Shown here in pieces: positions 43,614 to 52,145 of a stretch of DNA of 64,000 bases. The notes beneath the pieces were generated by a model. That model ran no database searches, was not told where the DNA came from, and was given only the letters and a program-made list of their open reading frames with translations. The stretch lies in assembly GCA_017627955.1 (NCBI GenBank), contig JAGAFU010000041.1, forward strand, positions 124,001 to 188,000. The letters run 5' to 3'. Positions within the stretch are counted from its first letter, which is position 1; each line of letters starts with the position of its first letter. Made by a program: the position numbers and the translations under genes. The DNA is from Bacteroidales bacterium (GTDB lineage Bacteria; Bacteroidota; Bacteroidia; Bacteroidales; UBA932).

Positions 43614-44583
43614 AGTCTCAATAATTATTCCGGTTTACAACACTGAACACTACCTCAATAGATGTTTGGAGTCTGTAAGATGCCAGACTTTGACGGATTT
43701 TGAGGTTATTTGCGTAGATGACTGTTCTACCGATGGTTCGTTGTCGTTATTAAAAGCGTTCGCTTCAGGGGACAAGCGTTTTAAAGTGTTGACCATGGAG
43801 GTTAATAGTGGACTTTCTTTAGCCAGAAATAGAGCACTGGATGTCGCTGCTGGCGATTTCGTTTTTTTTCTTGATTCAGATGATTGGATTGACGAGGATT
43901 TTCTCGAAGTGATGTGCATGAAAGCGGAAGAGTATGCGCTTGATGAGGTCGTTAATTCAAATTATATAAGGGAGTATTCTGGCTCGTCTTTGAGGCGGTA
44001 CACGGAGGAAAGGGGTTCCTTCAAGACAGGTTTCATCAAATCAGTTGTTATCCAATCTACTTTTAGTCCCGCGGTATGGTGCCGATTGTTTAGAAGATCA
44101 TTTTTGGAGGATAACAAGATCCGTTTCTCGGGACTGAGATATGCGGAAGATCTGGCTTTTTCGGGACTGGTGGATCTGTCTCAAGAGTATTGCTATATAT
44201 TCAAAGGCCCGGCATATCACTATTTTCAAAGGGAAGGGTCATTGATAAGGAGCTTGGATTTTTCTTATCGCCATGTTTTAGGGTTCATTTCTTTATATAA
44301 TTCTTTGATGGAGCGTAGTATCCCGACTGAAGGTGTGCGGCTTTTCGCCACCTATGGCGCGATCATTCTGGATACTAATGAGAAATACCGGATCGTCAGG
44401 GATTATGCTCTGAAGATAGTGGAAGAAGTCCGGAATAACCCGGATTTGTACAGAGACCATGACCGCTTTCTGATAGAAGCGCTTGTCTCAAGTGACTCAT
44501 ATTCCGATTACTGTTCGAGATATCATGAGAATAGTGTGGTAGCGTACTTTAAAGGTGTTCATGGACGGTTTAATACTATCTGA
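43606..44583 (+). CDS. GT2 glycosyltransferase
   Basis: A 325-residue GT-A enzyme: VSIIIPVYNTEHYL, VDDCSTDGSLSLL, MEVNSGLSLARNRALD and FLDSDDW, with AVWCRLFRRSF, YAEDLAF and the YHYFQREGSL block. It is a member of the recurrent GT2 family (36783, 45576, 48992, 53086, 60038). It overlaps the double GT2 by 8 bases and is followed 9 bases later by a GT8-like gene. This GT2 plus GT8-like pairing recurs at 48992-50964. Confidence 0.92.
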   Translation: MPKVSIIIPVYNTEHYLNRCLESVRCQTLTDFEVICVDDCSTDGSLSLLKAFASGDKRFKVLTMEVNSGLSLARNRALDVAAGDFVFFLDSDDWIDEDFLEVMCMKAEEYALDEVVNSNYIREYSGSSLRRYTEERGSFKTGFIKSVVIQSTFSPAVWCRLFRRSFLEDNKIRFSGLRYAEDLAFSGLVDLSQEYCYIFKGPAYHYFQREGSLIRSLDFSYRHVLGFISLYNSLMERSIPTEGVRLFATYGAIILDTNEKYRIVRDYALKIVEEVRNNPDLYRDHDRFLIEALVSSDSYSDYCSRYHENSVVAYFKGVHGRFNTI

Positions 44584-44592
44584 TCTTTGTTC

Positions 44593-45579
44593 ATGAGTAG
44601 AGGGAAGAATAATCCGACTCGTGGTTTTGTCACGATGGCGACAGGAGATGAGAAGTATTTTATCCTGGCATCGAATCTTTTGAGGTCGTATAAGTATTTT
44701 TCTCGAAAGCATTATCCATGGACTATAATAACAAACGAAGAGAATGACTATACCGCTGGGTTTGACTCGGTAATTATTATCCCATCCCCCCTTTTTTCCG
44801 ATGCTGATAAGTTAAAGGTTCCGGAGTTGACGCCTTATGATGAGACGTTGTTCATAGACGCTGACTGTCTGGCATACTCGGATTTGAATGAATTATGGAA
44901 ACTGTTTGGCCCGAAATGTCCTGATTTTTCAGTATTAGGAAACACACGACCATTGGATTCTAAAGCCGGGTGGATGACTCCAGAAGGAGCAGGTGTTTAT
45001 AGGGCTCTAATTGATCGCAAGATTGACTATCAAGGGGGCATAATGTTTTTTAGGAAAAAGGGCCTTTCGGAGTTTATCGAGACTTGCCGGTATATAGAAA
45101 ACCACTATGATGAATTCAGTTTCGATTATTATCCCACTAGGCGTCTGGTGGATGAAACGGTTTTCTCGCTTGCGGCGGCTGTACATGGTTTTTTCCCCTC
45201 AATGGACTGGATAAACGTGTTCTGTTATCTCCCGGATTCAAAGATAATCGAGGCGGATATCTTATCCGGGAAACTAAAGTATATCTGGTTGCCACGGTCT
45301 AAACGTCTTGGAAAAGGAGTCTTTTTGTTACATTTTAGCACATCAGCCACGAAAGAGATTCTTTATCAGAAAGAAGCCGCTAAACTATTTGATAATGCTG
45401 GTAACAAACCAGCGAATGCTGTTTCTTCCCGGCTCTGGATAGAAAGGCGGTTGTGGTTATTTCGAAGGTTTCTCCGGCCGTTAAAAATGATTGTCCCTAA
45501 TAATGTTAAGAGGTTTATTATGAATCTGTTCATACGCTTCTATGGCAAATGCGGTTCGTTAAGTGATTTGGTTTTATGA
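44593..45579 (+). CDS. GT8-like glycosyltransferase
   Basis: About 328 residues. RGFVTMATGDEKYFILASNLLRSY opens the protein, LTPYDETLFIDADCLAY carries the metal site D89-A90-D91, and FHFSTSATKE is in the C-terminal part. This layout (DxD preceded by FI, and a late H-x-S/G motif) fits GT8-like retaining enzymes. Three paralogues are at 50005, 55595 and 61249. The ATG at 44593 is preferred to a TTG two codons upstream. It overlaps the next GT2 by 4 bases. Donor unknown. Confidence 0.82.
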   Translation: MSRGKNNPTRGFVTMATGDEKYFILASNLLRSYKYFSRKHYPWTIITNEENDYTAGFDSVIIIPSPLFSDADKLKVPELTPYDETLFIDADCLAYSDLNELWKLFGPKCPDFSVLGNTRPLDSKAGWMTPEGAGVYRALIDRKIDYQGGIMFFRKKGLSEFIETCRYIENHYDEFSFDYYPTRRLVDETVFSLAAAVHGFFPSMDWINVFCYLPDSKIIEADILSGKLKYIWLPRSKRLGKGVFLLHFSTSATKEILYQKEAAKLFDNAGNKPANAVSSRLWIERRLWLFRRFLRPLKMIVPNNVKRFIMNLFIRFYGKCGSLSDLVL

Positions 45580-46565
45580 GTGTCAGTGTCTCTGTTGTTA
45601 TACCTGTATATAATTCGGAAAAATATTTAGGTCAGTGCCTGAACTCTGTCCTTGGCCAATCTCTCCATGATATCGAGGTAATATGCGTGGACGACGGATC
45701 AACGGACAATTCCGCCTCTGTCATTCAAGAGAGGATGAAAGAGGATAGCCGCTTAAAGATCGTCAGACATGGGGTAAACAAAGGAGTCGGGGCGGCTCGA
45801 AATACAGGAGTTGAAGCCGCGGAGGGAGAATGGATTTATTTCTTGGATTCTGACGATTGGATTGATAGTGATTATCTCGAAGTTATGCTGAGGGAAGCGT
45901 CCGCTTCAGGGCTTGAGGCGGTCGTTAATGCGAGTTATTATTGGGAAAACTTGTCAAAAGGGGTAAGAAATAAAGGGAAGCTTTCTTTATTTGACAGTGA
46001 TCAGGAGTCTTTGTGTCTTCCTGGTTATATCATTCAGAATAAGATGCTTCCAGTTGTGTGGACAAGGCTTTATCGCCGTGATTTTATCAGGAGTAGAGGT
46101 ATTGTTTTTCCGTCTGGAGTACAGTTTTCGGAAGATGTTTATTTCACAACACTCGCATCGGCCTACATGCAAAGCGAATATATCTTTAGAGGACCCTATT
46201 ATCATCATCAAGTGAGAAAAGGGGCACTTTCGGACGAGCCCAACGTAGGATATCAAAGCATTTGCGTGTTTCGGGAACTTTACCATGAGTTAATTCATCG
46301 TGGACTCTCTCATGAAGGTTTAAGGTTGTTCTATTCAGGCCCGCTATTGATTGATTCTTCAGAAAAGTTTTGTATTATTAAGGAGTTTCTTACGGAAATC
46401 AAACCAGAGGTGATAGGTCACAAAGAGTTATATGTGCATTATGACCTTTTTCTGTTAGATCTGATAACATCTTGTTCGTGTTACGAGGATTACATTGAAA
46501 GGTATAGCCCAAATATGCAGTTGAATTATATCAAGAGCCTCAATCATCAGAAAGTGGGGCATTGA
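45576..46565 (+). CDS. GT2 glycosyltransferase
   Basis: A 329-residue GT-A enzyme of the recurrent family: VSVVIPVYNSEKYLGQCLNSV, VDDGSTDNSASVI, GVGAARNTGVEAA, FLDSDDWIDSDYLEVM, VVWTRLYRRDF and EDVYFTTLASAYMQSEYIFRGPYYHH. It overlaps the GT8-like gene by ATGA and lies 15 bases before the short HprK-like gene. Its resemblance to the 53086 product is stronger than to the 41673 one, as judged by eye. Substrate unknown. Confidence 0.92.
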   Translation: MSVSVSVVIPVYNSEKYLGQCLNSVLGQSLHDIEVICVDDGSTDNSASVIQERMKEDSRLKIVRHGVNKGVGAARNTGVEAAEGEWIYFLDSDDWIDSDYLEVMLREASASGLEAVVNASYYWENLSKGVRNKGKLSLFDSDQESLCLPGYIIQNKMLPVVWTRLYRRDFIRSRGIVFPSGVQFSEDVYFTTLASAYMQSEYIFRGPYYHHQVRKGALSDEPNVGYQSICVFRELYHELIHRGLSHEGLRLFYSGPLLIDSSEKFCIIKEFLTEIKPEVIGHKELYVHYDLFLLDLITSCSCYEDYIERYSPNMQLNYIKSLNHQKVGH

Positions 46566-46580
46566 AAACCTGACGGTATA

Positions 46581-47414
46581 ATGGAGAGAGTTTATAATGT
46601 CGCAGGTCAGGTTTTTTCTATCCGGAATAATGCCCCGGAGGACATTCCTTTCACATTTGAGAACTATTCTCCCTTTGAAGTAGAGAGGACAAGTGATTCT
46701 ACGGTTCTTTTCACATTGCAGGTAGATGGTTTGTTATATTCAAGTTCCAACGCATTGGATTTCATTAAATCACGGGACTGCTATTTGATTGATGTCCCTG
46801 TTTGGGGAGATCCTAAGAGTGGGATATTGAAGGTGTCCTCATCATTAAGGGAAGGACGGCTCTTGATGAAAACTTATAGCCGCTCATGTCTTGATGCGGC
46901 GGTCCTCTTGATGTTTGCTTTGGCAACATCGGGTCGCGGTGTTATAGTGATGCATTCTTCAGTTGTGGTTAATGAAGGCAAGGGTTATCTCTTTTTAGGG
47001 AGGAGCGGAATAGGGAAAAGCACTCACACTTCATTATGGGTCAAGAATATTCCAGGTGTTCACCTGTTAAATGATGATAATCCGGTAATATGTGTGAAGG
47101 ATGACATGGTAAGGGTGTACGGGTCTCCTTGGAGTGGCAATACTAATTGTTATTTAAACGAGGATTACCCGGTTGGCGCTTTTGTTGAGATCAGTCGCGC
47201 TCTTCATAATACAATGCGTCGGGTCAACTTTTCGGATGCGTTATCCATAATCACTAAGGCTTCTGTCGCCCGATTTGCTATCCCTGGGATAGCGGAAAGG
47301 CTTCTTGATACATTATTGCGGATCACAAAAAAACACTCTGTTTTCATATTGGAATGTAAGCCTGATATATGTGCTGTCAAGATGTGCCATGACACATTGT
47401 CACAGGTAAGATGA
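46581..47414 (+). CDS. HprK-like kinase homologue (short type)
   Basis: A 277-residue protein of the HprK/PEPCK-like P-loop group common in Bacteroidota: FLGRSGIGKST (P-loop 140-148), HLLNDDNPVI (164-168) and YGSPWSG (181-186). His125 in VIVMHSSVVV stands at the position of the HprK histidine. It is distinct from the three long copies, lacking their N-terminal region. Homologues often sit next to PqqD-like and radical SAM genes and are annotated as serine kinases or PEP carboxykinase-like. It precedes a long HprK-like gene by 22 bases. Substrate unknown. Confidence 0.8.
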   Translation: MERVYNVAGQVFSIRNNAPEDIPFTFENYSPFEVERTSDSTVLFTLQVDGLLYSSSNALDFIKSRDCYLIDVPVWGDPKSGILKVSSSLREGRLLMKTYSRSCLDAAVLLMFALATSGRGVIVMHSSVVVNEGKGYLFLGRSGIGKSTHTSLWVKNIPGVHLLNDDNPVICVKDDMVRVYGSPWSGNTNCYLNEDYPVGAFVEISRALHNTMRRVNFSDALSIITKASVARFAIPGIAERLLDTLLRITKKHSVFILECKPDICAVKMCHDTLSQVR

Positions 47415-47436
47415 ATCAGTTTTTATCTTTTACGTT

Positions 47437-48582
47437 ATGAGAATAATCGTTGACAATTGGAATGACAAGATACAAAGACTCGAGACTCGCATCGGGCCAG
47501 CCCTTGATAATGCCGAGGAGGTTTTTCTGGATCTCTCGGGACTTAAGACTGTCCGTGTCATGGCCTGTGATCATACCGCCATGAGACTTATCGGAAGGGA
47601 ACTTGGCTGGGTAATCACCACCCCTGTCGCCGAGCCGGATGCGACAATAGTCCTCTGGAAGGAAAATGATGTGAGGGATTTCATATCGGAAGTGATGATG
47701 ACGGAAGAGGAAATTCCTGACACTGAAGAGTTTCTGCTTTTCTCGAAGACGCATTTTTTTGAGCGTACTAAAAGAACAGTCTCTGGTGCTGATCCTTATG
47801 CCGCGTTTATTCCTACCGGGCAAGTGAATTTCAAAGATGGGACTGTTTTTCTCGCAAATGGGAATAACTACTATTATGGAACAAGCAGCTATGAGCCTGA
47901 CAGGTGGTTGAGAGAAGGGCATGTGTTTGTCCAGATGCTGTTCAGGATCCTCAATTCACTGCCAAATGCCTCGTTAGTCCATGGCGCTTGTCTTGGCTTA
48001 AATGGTCACGGACTACTCATGTGTGCCCGTGGCAATCGTGGGAAAAGCACCCTTGCGATTACTGCTCTTCTCAAGGGGTTTGAATATGTCTCTGAAGACT
48101 ACCTTATCCTACAATCTGAGAATGGGTGCTTGACCGCTTCTCCCATTTACTCAATAGTGACGTTGTCTCCGCAGATGTATGATGCTTTGTATCAGGATTT
48201 TGGTAAGGCTCGTTTTGTGGGTGTCAGCAGTTGGAAAGGGAAGTATGTGTTTGATATAACTGGCTATTCCGATGCCCTTAGGCGTCATTACCCGGTCAGG
48301 GCTTGTCTTTTCCCTGACATTGATCTGTCGGCGACAGAGCCGTCAATCCGTAAATGCGATCAAATCGAGAAGAATCGGGCTATCACACATCTGGCCCATT
48401 CTACCCTTTTCCAGATGTGGTGCATAGGGCTTAAGCAGAGCCAGACTGACTCCGAGACCATGCTGAAGTTGATGAGAATGATCAATCCTCTTGACTTTTA
48501 CAAAATGACTCTAACCACGGACATATTCGCTAATGCCGAGTGTTTGCGGGCGTTTACTGAATCAATGAACAATAACATATAA
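47437..48582 (+). CDS. HprK-like kinase homologue (long type, copy 2)
   Basis: A 381-residue paralogue of the 40134 product. The N-terminal part keeps VFLDLSGLKTVRV and PDATIVLWKE. The kinase core has LVHGACLG (His182), P-loop ARGNRGKST (197-205) and SEDYLIL, with Glu220-Asp221 where copy 1 has Asp-Asp. KARFVGVSSWKGKYVFDITGY and HYPVRACLFPDI follow. It is 2 bases upstream of the second PqqD gene, matching the copy 1 arrangement. The Glu/Asp exchange in the catalytic pair may change activity. Confidence 0.82.
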   Translation: MRIIVDNWNDKIQRLETRIGPALDNAEEVFLDLSGLKTVRVMACDHTAMRLIGRELGWVITTPVAEPDATIVLWKENDVRDFISEVMMTEEEIPDTEEFLLFSKTHFFERTKRTVSGADPYAAFIPTGQVNFKDGTVFLANGNNYYYGTSSYEPDRWLREGHVFVQMLFRILNSLPNASLVHGACLGLNGHGLLMCARGNRGKSTLAITALLKGFEYVSEDYLILQSENGCLTASPIYSIVTLSPQMYDALYQDFGKARFVGVSSWKGKYVFDITGYSDALRRHYPVRACLFPDIDLSATEPSIRKCDQIEKNRAITHLAHSTLFQMWCIGLKQSQTDSETMLKLMRMINPLDFYKMTLTTDIFANAECLRAFTESMNNNI

Positions 48583-48584
48583 TC

Positions 48585-49007
48585 ATGATTACTGAGAACT
48601 ATCAACTCAACGACGCCAAGATGTTTGCGGATATTTCCGATGGAATGGCGATCGTGATCAACTCATCAACCGGTATTTATTATGGAATGAATGGTTTCGG
48701 AACTTCTATTTTTCAAAGCCTTATTTCCGGATCTCCAGTAGGGGAGATCATCAAGACGGTAAGTTCTATTCCAGGGGCCCCGGAAGACTTTCCGGACAAG
48801 CTTAATGCCTTTGTCAATACTCTCTCCGAATTCGAGATTGTAATTCCTTCGGATACCGCATCCTTGGAAAAACCAGAGATTGATGCCAACGCCGCGTCGG
48901 CTGATGGGTTTATCCCCGAGTGCACAGAGTATAAGGATGTTCAGGAACTGCTGTTCGCTGATCCGATCCATGATGTAAAGGAAGATAAGGGATGGAGCCC
49001 GGAATAA
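48585..49007 (+). CDS. PqqD-domain protein with conserved C-terminal tail (copy 2)
   Basis: A 140-residue paralogue of the 41242 product, of identical length. Residues 1-95 hold the PqqD pattern ISDGMAIVINSSTGIYYGMNGFGTSIF. The linker at 96-114 ends in ADGFIPECTEY, and the tail again has DVQELLFADPIH and a final GWSPE. The alternation of Glu/Asp/Lys around fixed residues in the tail suggests selection on a binding or modification motif. It overlaps the next GT2 by 16 bases. It could be a carrier, an adaptor for the kinase, or itself the modified peptide. Confidence 0.82.
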   Translation: MITENYQLNDAKMFADISDGMAIVINSSTGIYYGMNGFGTSIFQSLISGSPVGEIIKTVSSIPGAPEDFPDKLNAFVNTLSEFEIVIPSDTASLEKPEIDANAASADGFIPECTEYKDVQELLFADPIHDVKEDKGWSPE

Positions 49008-50020
49008 CCATTATTCTCCCTGTTTACAACACGGGGAAATATCTCTCCAGATGCCTTGACTCAGTTCTTGGACAGACATTCAAGGATTTCGAGTTGCTTG
49101 CGATAGATGACGGGTCATCGGATAGTTCCGCATCCATTCTGGATGAATACGCCTCGGATGAACCGCGGATGAGGGTGATTCATCTTCTCGAGAACCACGG
49201 GGTTCCATACGCCAGGAACCTTGCGATGGATGAGGCGAAAGGCCAGTACATCTACTTTATGGACTCGGATGACTGGATTGATCCGGATTATCTTGCGGAG
49301 ATGATGTCCCATGCCCGGCGAACCGGCCAGAATGTGGTTATCAACGGTAACTGGTATCTTGAGTATGACGATCCCACCAAGCGGGCACACTGCGGACGTT
49401 TCGGTTTCGTGAAGGAGGAAGCCGGGTATTACCCTCCTGTCCTTGTTCAGGCCAACTTCTTTCCGGTGGTCTGGGCTCGCCTTTACAAATTGAGTTATTT
49501 GAGGGACAAGAAGATACGCTCTCCTCTCTTGAAGGGCGGTGTGGAGGATAATTATTTCACCGCTTTGGCGGAAATCCTTCAAGACCGTAGTTATATCTTC
49601 AATGGTCCTTTCTATCACTACTATCAGCGTGAAGGATCGTTGGTCCGTCAGCCGGACGCGGCTTTCCATCACATGGAGAATTTCAGGATATTTCTTGACG
49701 CTTTGCATGAGAGGGGAATACCTCCAACCTCTGCCAGACGGTTTTATGCTATGCCTTCTCTGGTAATTGACACAAAGGAGAAGTTTGAGTTCCTGAAGGC
49801 CTTTTTCGCGGATGTGTCTTCAGATGTTGAGGCGGCCCCTGGACTGTATAATCCTTTTGACGCTTTTCTTGTCAAGGTTTTTGCCTCCTGCTCTGATTTC
49901 GCGGAATACAAGTCACGTTACAGTGCGTTAATCCACCTTAATTTCGTGGCTGCTCTCATGAGAAGAAAGACCTCGCCGACTGTCCATCAAATTCTTGACG
50001 GGACATGGAAAATACGATGA
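48992..50020 (+). CDS. GT2 glycosyltransferase
   Basis: A 342-residue GT-A enzyme of the recurrent family: ITIILPVYNTGKYL, IDDGSSDSSASIL, GVPYARNLAMDEA, MDSDDWIDPDYL, VVWARLYKLSYL and EDNYFTALAEILQDRSYIF. The last residues, PTVHQILDGTWKI, recur at the end of the 60038 product (PTVESIIDGTWKI), so those two are close paralogues. It overlaps the PqqD gene by 16 bases and the GT8-like gene by 16 bases, a tight PqqD-GT2-GT8 unit. Confidence 0.92.
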   Translation: MEPGITIILPVYNTGKYLSRCLDSVLGQTFKDFELLAIDDGSSDSSASILDEYASDEPRMRVIHLLENHGVPYARNLAMDEAKGQYIYFMDSDDWIDPDYLAEMMSHARRTGQNVVINGNWYLEYDDPTKRAHCGRFGFVKEEAGYYPPVLVQANFFPVVWARLYKLSYLRDKKIRSPLLKGGVEDNYFTALAEILQDRSYIFNGPFYHYYQREGSLVRQPDAAFHHMENFRIFLDALHERGIPPTSARRFYAMPSLVIDTKEKFEFLKAFFADVSSDVEAAPGLYNPFDAFLVKVFASCSDFAEYKSRYSALIHLNFVAALMRRKTSPTVHQILDGTWKIR

Positions 50021-50964
50021 ATCCAGTTGCGGGAAACAGGGGTTTTGTCACGATAGCGACCGGTGACATCAGGTATTACGAGGTGGCCCATAACCTGTTG
50101 CTTTCGTACAGGTGGTTTGCAAGGAGGCCCATGCCTTTCGCGATAATCTGTGATGAGGAGAACGAGTTCACCTCGGATTTCGACGATGTCATCCATATTG
50201 ACAATCCCCGGCACTCGTTCCTCGACAAGTTGAGGTTGCCGGAGTTAGCCCCCTATGATGAGACGATATTCATTGACGCTGATTGTCTTGCATACCGGGA
50301 CTTGAATGGATTGTGGCGGCTTTTCAACAATAGCGGTGGTTTCGCCGCGCTAGGAGAGAAGTACAGCCTTGATTCCGGTAAAGGATGGATCACAAGGGAA
50401 GGAGCCGGGATTTACAGGAACCGTGTCAAGTTCTCATTGGTCTTTAACGGGGGAGTTTATTTCCTCAGAAAGAACGACCTGGGAGAGTTTTCTAAAACAT
50501 GTGAGTTTATCCTTGACCATTACGATTCGTTTAACCTGTCTTATCCTTACAAAGTGCCTGTAGATGAACCGGTTTTCGCCCTCGCTTGTTCAGTTCATGG
50601 CTTTGATCCGGCATTGTGTTACGTACACGTTTACTGCTATTATCCATATTCCCATGCCGTCGAAGCGGATATTCGCAAAGGAAAACTTTTTTATCGTACG
50701 GCGAGCAATCAACCGTATCCCTTATACCGTTATATGGTGCATTGGAGCATGAAAAGGACGAAGGAGGAATTATACGGAAGGGAAGTCGCCAGTTTGAAGT
50801 CAGTGATGAAGTCCAGGGGGCGGGCACCTCTATGCTTGGAAATCAGAAACCGGTTCATGGATTTTTTCCTCATGAAATCCCATGGGTTTCTTAAGCGTCT
50901 TCCATACGGCTTCAAAGCGAAGGCCTATCAAATGATTTTAGGTCGCATCAGGCATAGTTCATGA
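50005..50964 (+). CDS. GT8-like glycosyltransferase
   Basis: A 319-residue paralogue of the 44593, 55595 and 61249 products. NRGFVTIATGDIRYYEVAHNLLLSY, APYDETIFIDADCLAY (D91-A92-D93) and VFNGGVYFLRKNDLGEF mark the fold, and YMVHWSMKRTKEELYGRE is the late conserved block. A basic, hydrophobic C-terminus may contact the membrane. It overlaps the GT2 before it. After its stop, 58 bases without clear features lead to the third long HprK-like gene. Confidence 0.82.
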   Translation: MENTMNPVAGNRGFVTIATGDIRYYEVAHNLLLSYRWFARRPMPFAIICDEENEFTSDFDDVIHIDNPRHSFLDKLRLPELAPYDETIFIDADCLAYRDLNGLWRLFNNSGGFAALGEKYSLDSGKGWITREGAGIYRNRVKFSLVFNGGVYFLRKNDLGEFSKTCEFILDHYDSFNLSYPYKVPVDEPVFALACSVHGFDPALCYVHVYCYYPYSHAVEADIRKGKLFYRTASNQPYPLYRYMVHWSMKRTKEELYGREVASLKSVMKSRGRAPLCLEIRNRFMDFFLMKSHGFLKRLPYGFKAKAYQMILGRIRHSS

Positions 50965-51022
50965 TCTGGTTTCAGAAAAAAACTATTTCGTTATGTCTTG
51001 ATTGTTAATAGGAATAATTTTT

Positions 51023-52126
51023 ATGCGGGATTATTACACGAGAGAAGAATGGACAGGTAGTCTTTCGAGTCTTAAAAAAAGGATTGAGAGTGCGTCGGAC
51101 AGTCCAGAGTTCCTTTACCTTGACTTGGGAGGGGTGAGAAAGGTTCGCGTTGTTCTTTTCGCGAAGGAGGCTCGCGACATGATCCAAAGAGAGCTTAAAT
51201 GGGTATTGACGGATGCTGTAGATAAACCCGATGCGACAATATACCTCTGGCAGGAATCTGACATGCTATCGTTCGCGCGTGATTTTTTCGTATTTCCGGG
51301 AACTATCGAAGGAAACGAATACTTGCTCATCAAAGTGCAAGACGGCCAAGAGTCTTTTTTCCCTTGCGGCCAACTAAATATCAGTGCCAGGACAATACAT
51401 CTGGTTGAGGGCGACACGTATTACATCGGTGCGGACAGTTTCGCACCAGAGCGTTGGATTTCCGAAGGGCATATCCTTGTCCAGATGTTGTTCAGGATTA
51501 TGAATACGGCCCCAAGTGCCAGACTTGTCCATGGGGCATGTGTAGGGCTTGATAATAAAGGCTTGTTGTTATGCGCTCGTGGGCAAAGGGGAAAATCTAC
51601 ACTAGCGGTGACAGCGATGCTGAAAGGCCTTGACTATGTCTCTGAGGATTATCTTTTGCTGGATAAAACAGATGATGGACTTTATGCCTCGCCCCTCTAT
51701 TCAATAATCTCGTTGTCACCTTTTATGTATGACAAGTTATATGATGGTTTGGATAAGGCTCGTTTTGTCGGAGTTAGTCACTGGAAAGGGAAGTATGTGT
51801 TTGATATTTCAGAATATACCGATGGTTTGAAAAGGCATTATCCGATACGTGCTTGCTTGTTCCCGGAGATATGTCCGGATATCGCCGAGCCAAGGATCGA
51901 GTTGTGTGATCCCGCCGAGAAAAACAGGGCTATCACCCAGGTGGCTCATTCAACTCTGCATCAGATGTGGAGCCGTGGGATTAGGCAGCATCAGTCCGAC
52001 CAGTCATTTATACTTGACGTGATCCGGATGTTAAAAGACTTGGAGTTCTATAAGATTCTGTTGTCTCCTGATATTTTCAAGAACGCTGAATATTTGAAGG
52101 TGTTCCTGCAAACGTTGGACAATTAA
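51023..52126 (+). CDS. HprK-like kinase homologue (long type, copy 3)
   Basis: About 367 residues. YLDLGGVRKVRV and PDATIYLWQE in the N-terminal part, LVHGACVG (His170), P-loop ARGQRGKST (185-193) and SEDYLLL (Glu208-Asp209) show that it is the third long copy, nearer to copy 2 than to copy 1. No PqqD gene follows it: the next gene is an SGNH protein 19 bases away. It may act on one of the two PqqD proteins encoded upstream or on a different target. I chose the ATG at 51023; an upstream TTG adds seven unsupported residues. Confidence 0.8.
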   Translation: MRDYYTREEWTGSLSSLKKRIESASDSPEFLYLDLGGVRKVRVVLFAKEARDMIQRELKWVLTDAVDKPDATIYLWQESDMLSFARDFFVFPGTIEGNEYLLIKVQDGQESFFPCGQLNISARTIHLVEGDTYYIGADSFAPERWISEGHILVQMLFRIMNTAPSARLVHGACVGLDNKGLLLCARGQRGKSTLAVTAMLKGLDYVSEDYLLLDKTDDGLYASPLYSIISLSPFMYDKLYDGLDKARFVGVSHWKGKYVFDISEYTDGLKRHYPIRACLFPEICPDIAEPRIELCDPAEKNRAITQVAHSTLHQMWSRGIRQHQSDQSFILDVIRMLKDLEFYKILLSPDIFKNAEYLKVFLQTLDN

Positions 52127-52145
52127 CTGATGAAAATGCCTCGCC

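Noticed and set aside
40134..49007. A complete lasso peptide gene cluster
   Set aside because: Kinase, PqqD and nucleotidyltransferase homologues are present, but there is no precursor gene, transglutaminase-type protease or asparagine-synthase-like cyclase in the window.
50965..51022. Possible promoter before the third long HprK-like gene
   Set aside because: The AT-rich stretch contains a TAATTTTT that partly fits TAnnTTTG, but it overlaps the presumed start region and has no -33 element.
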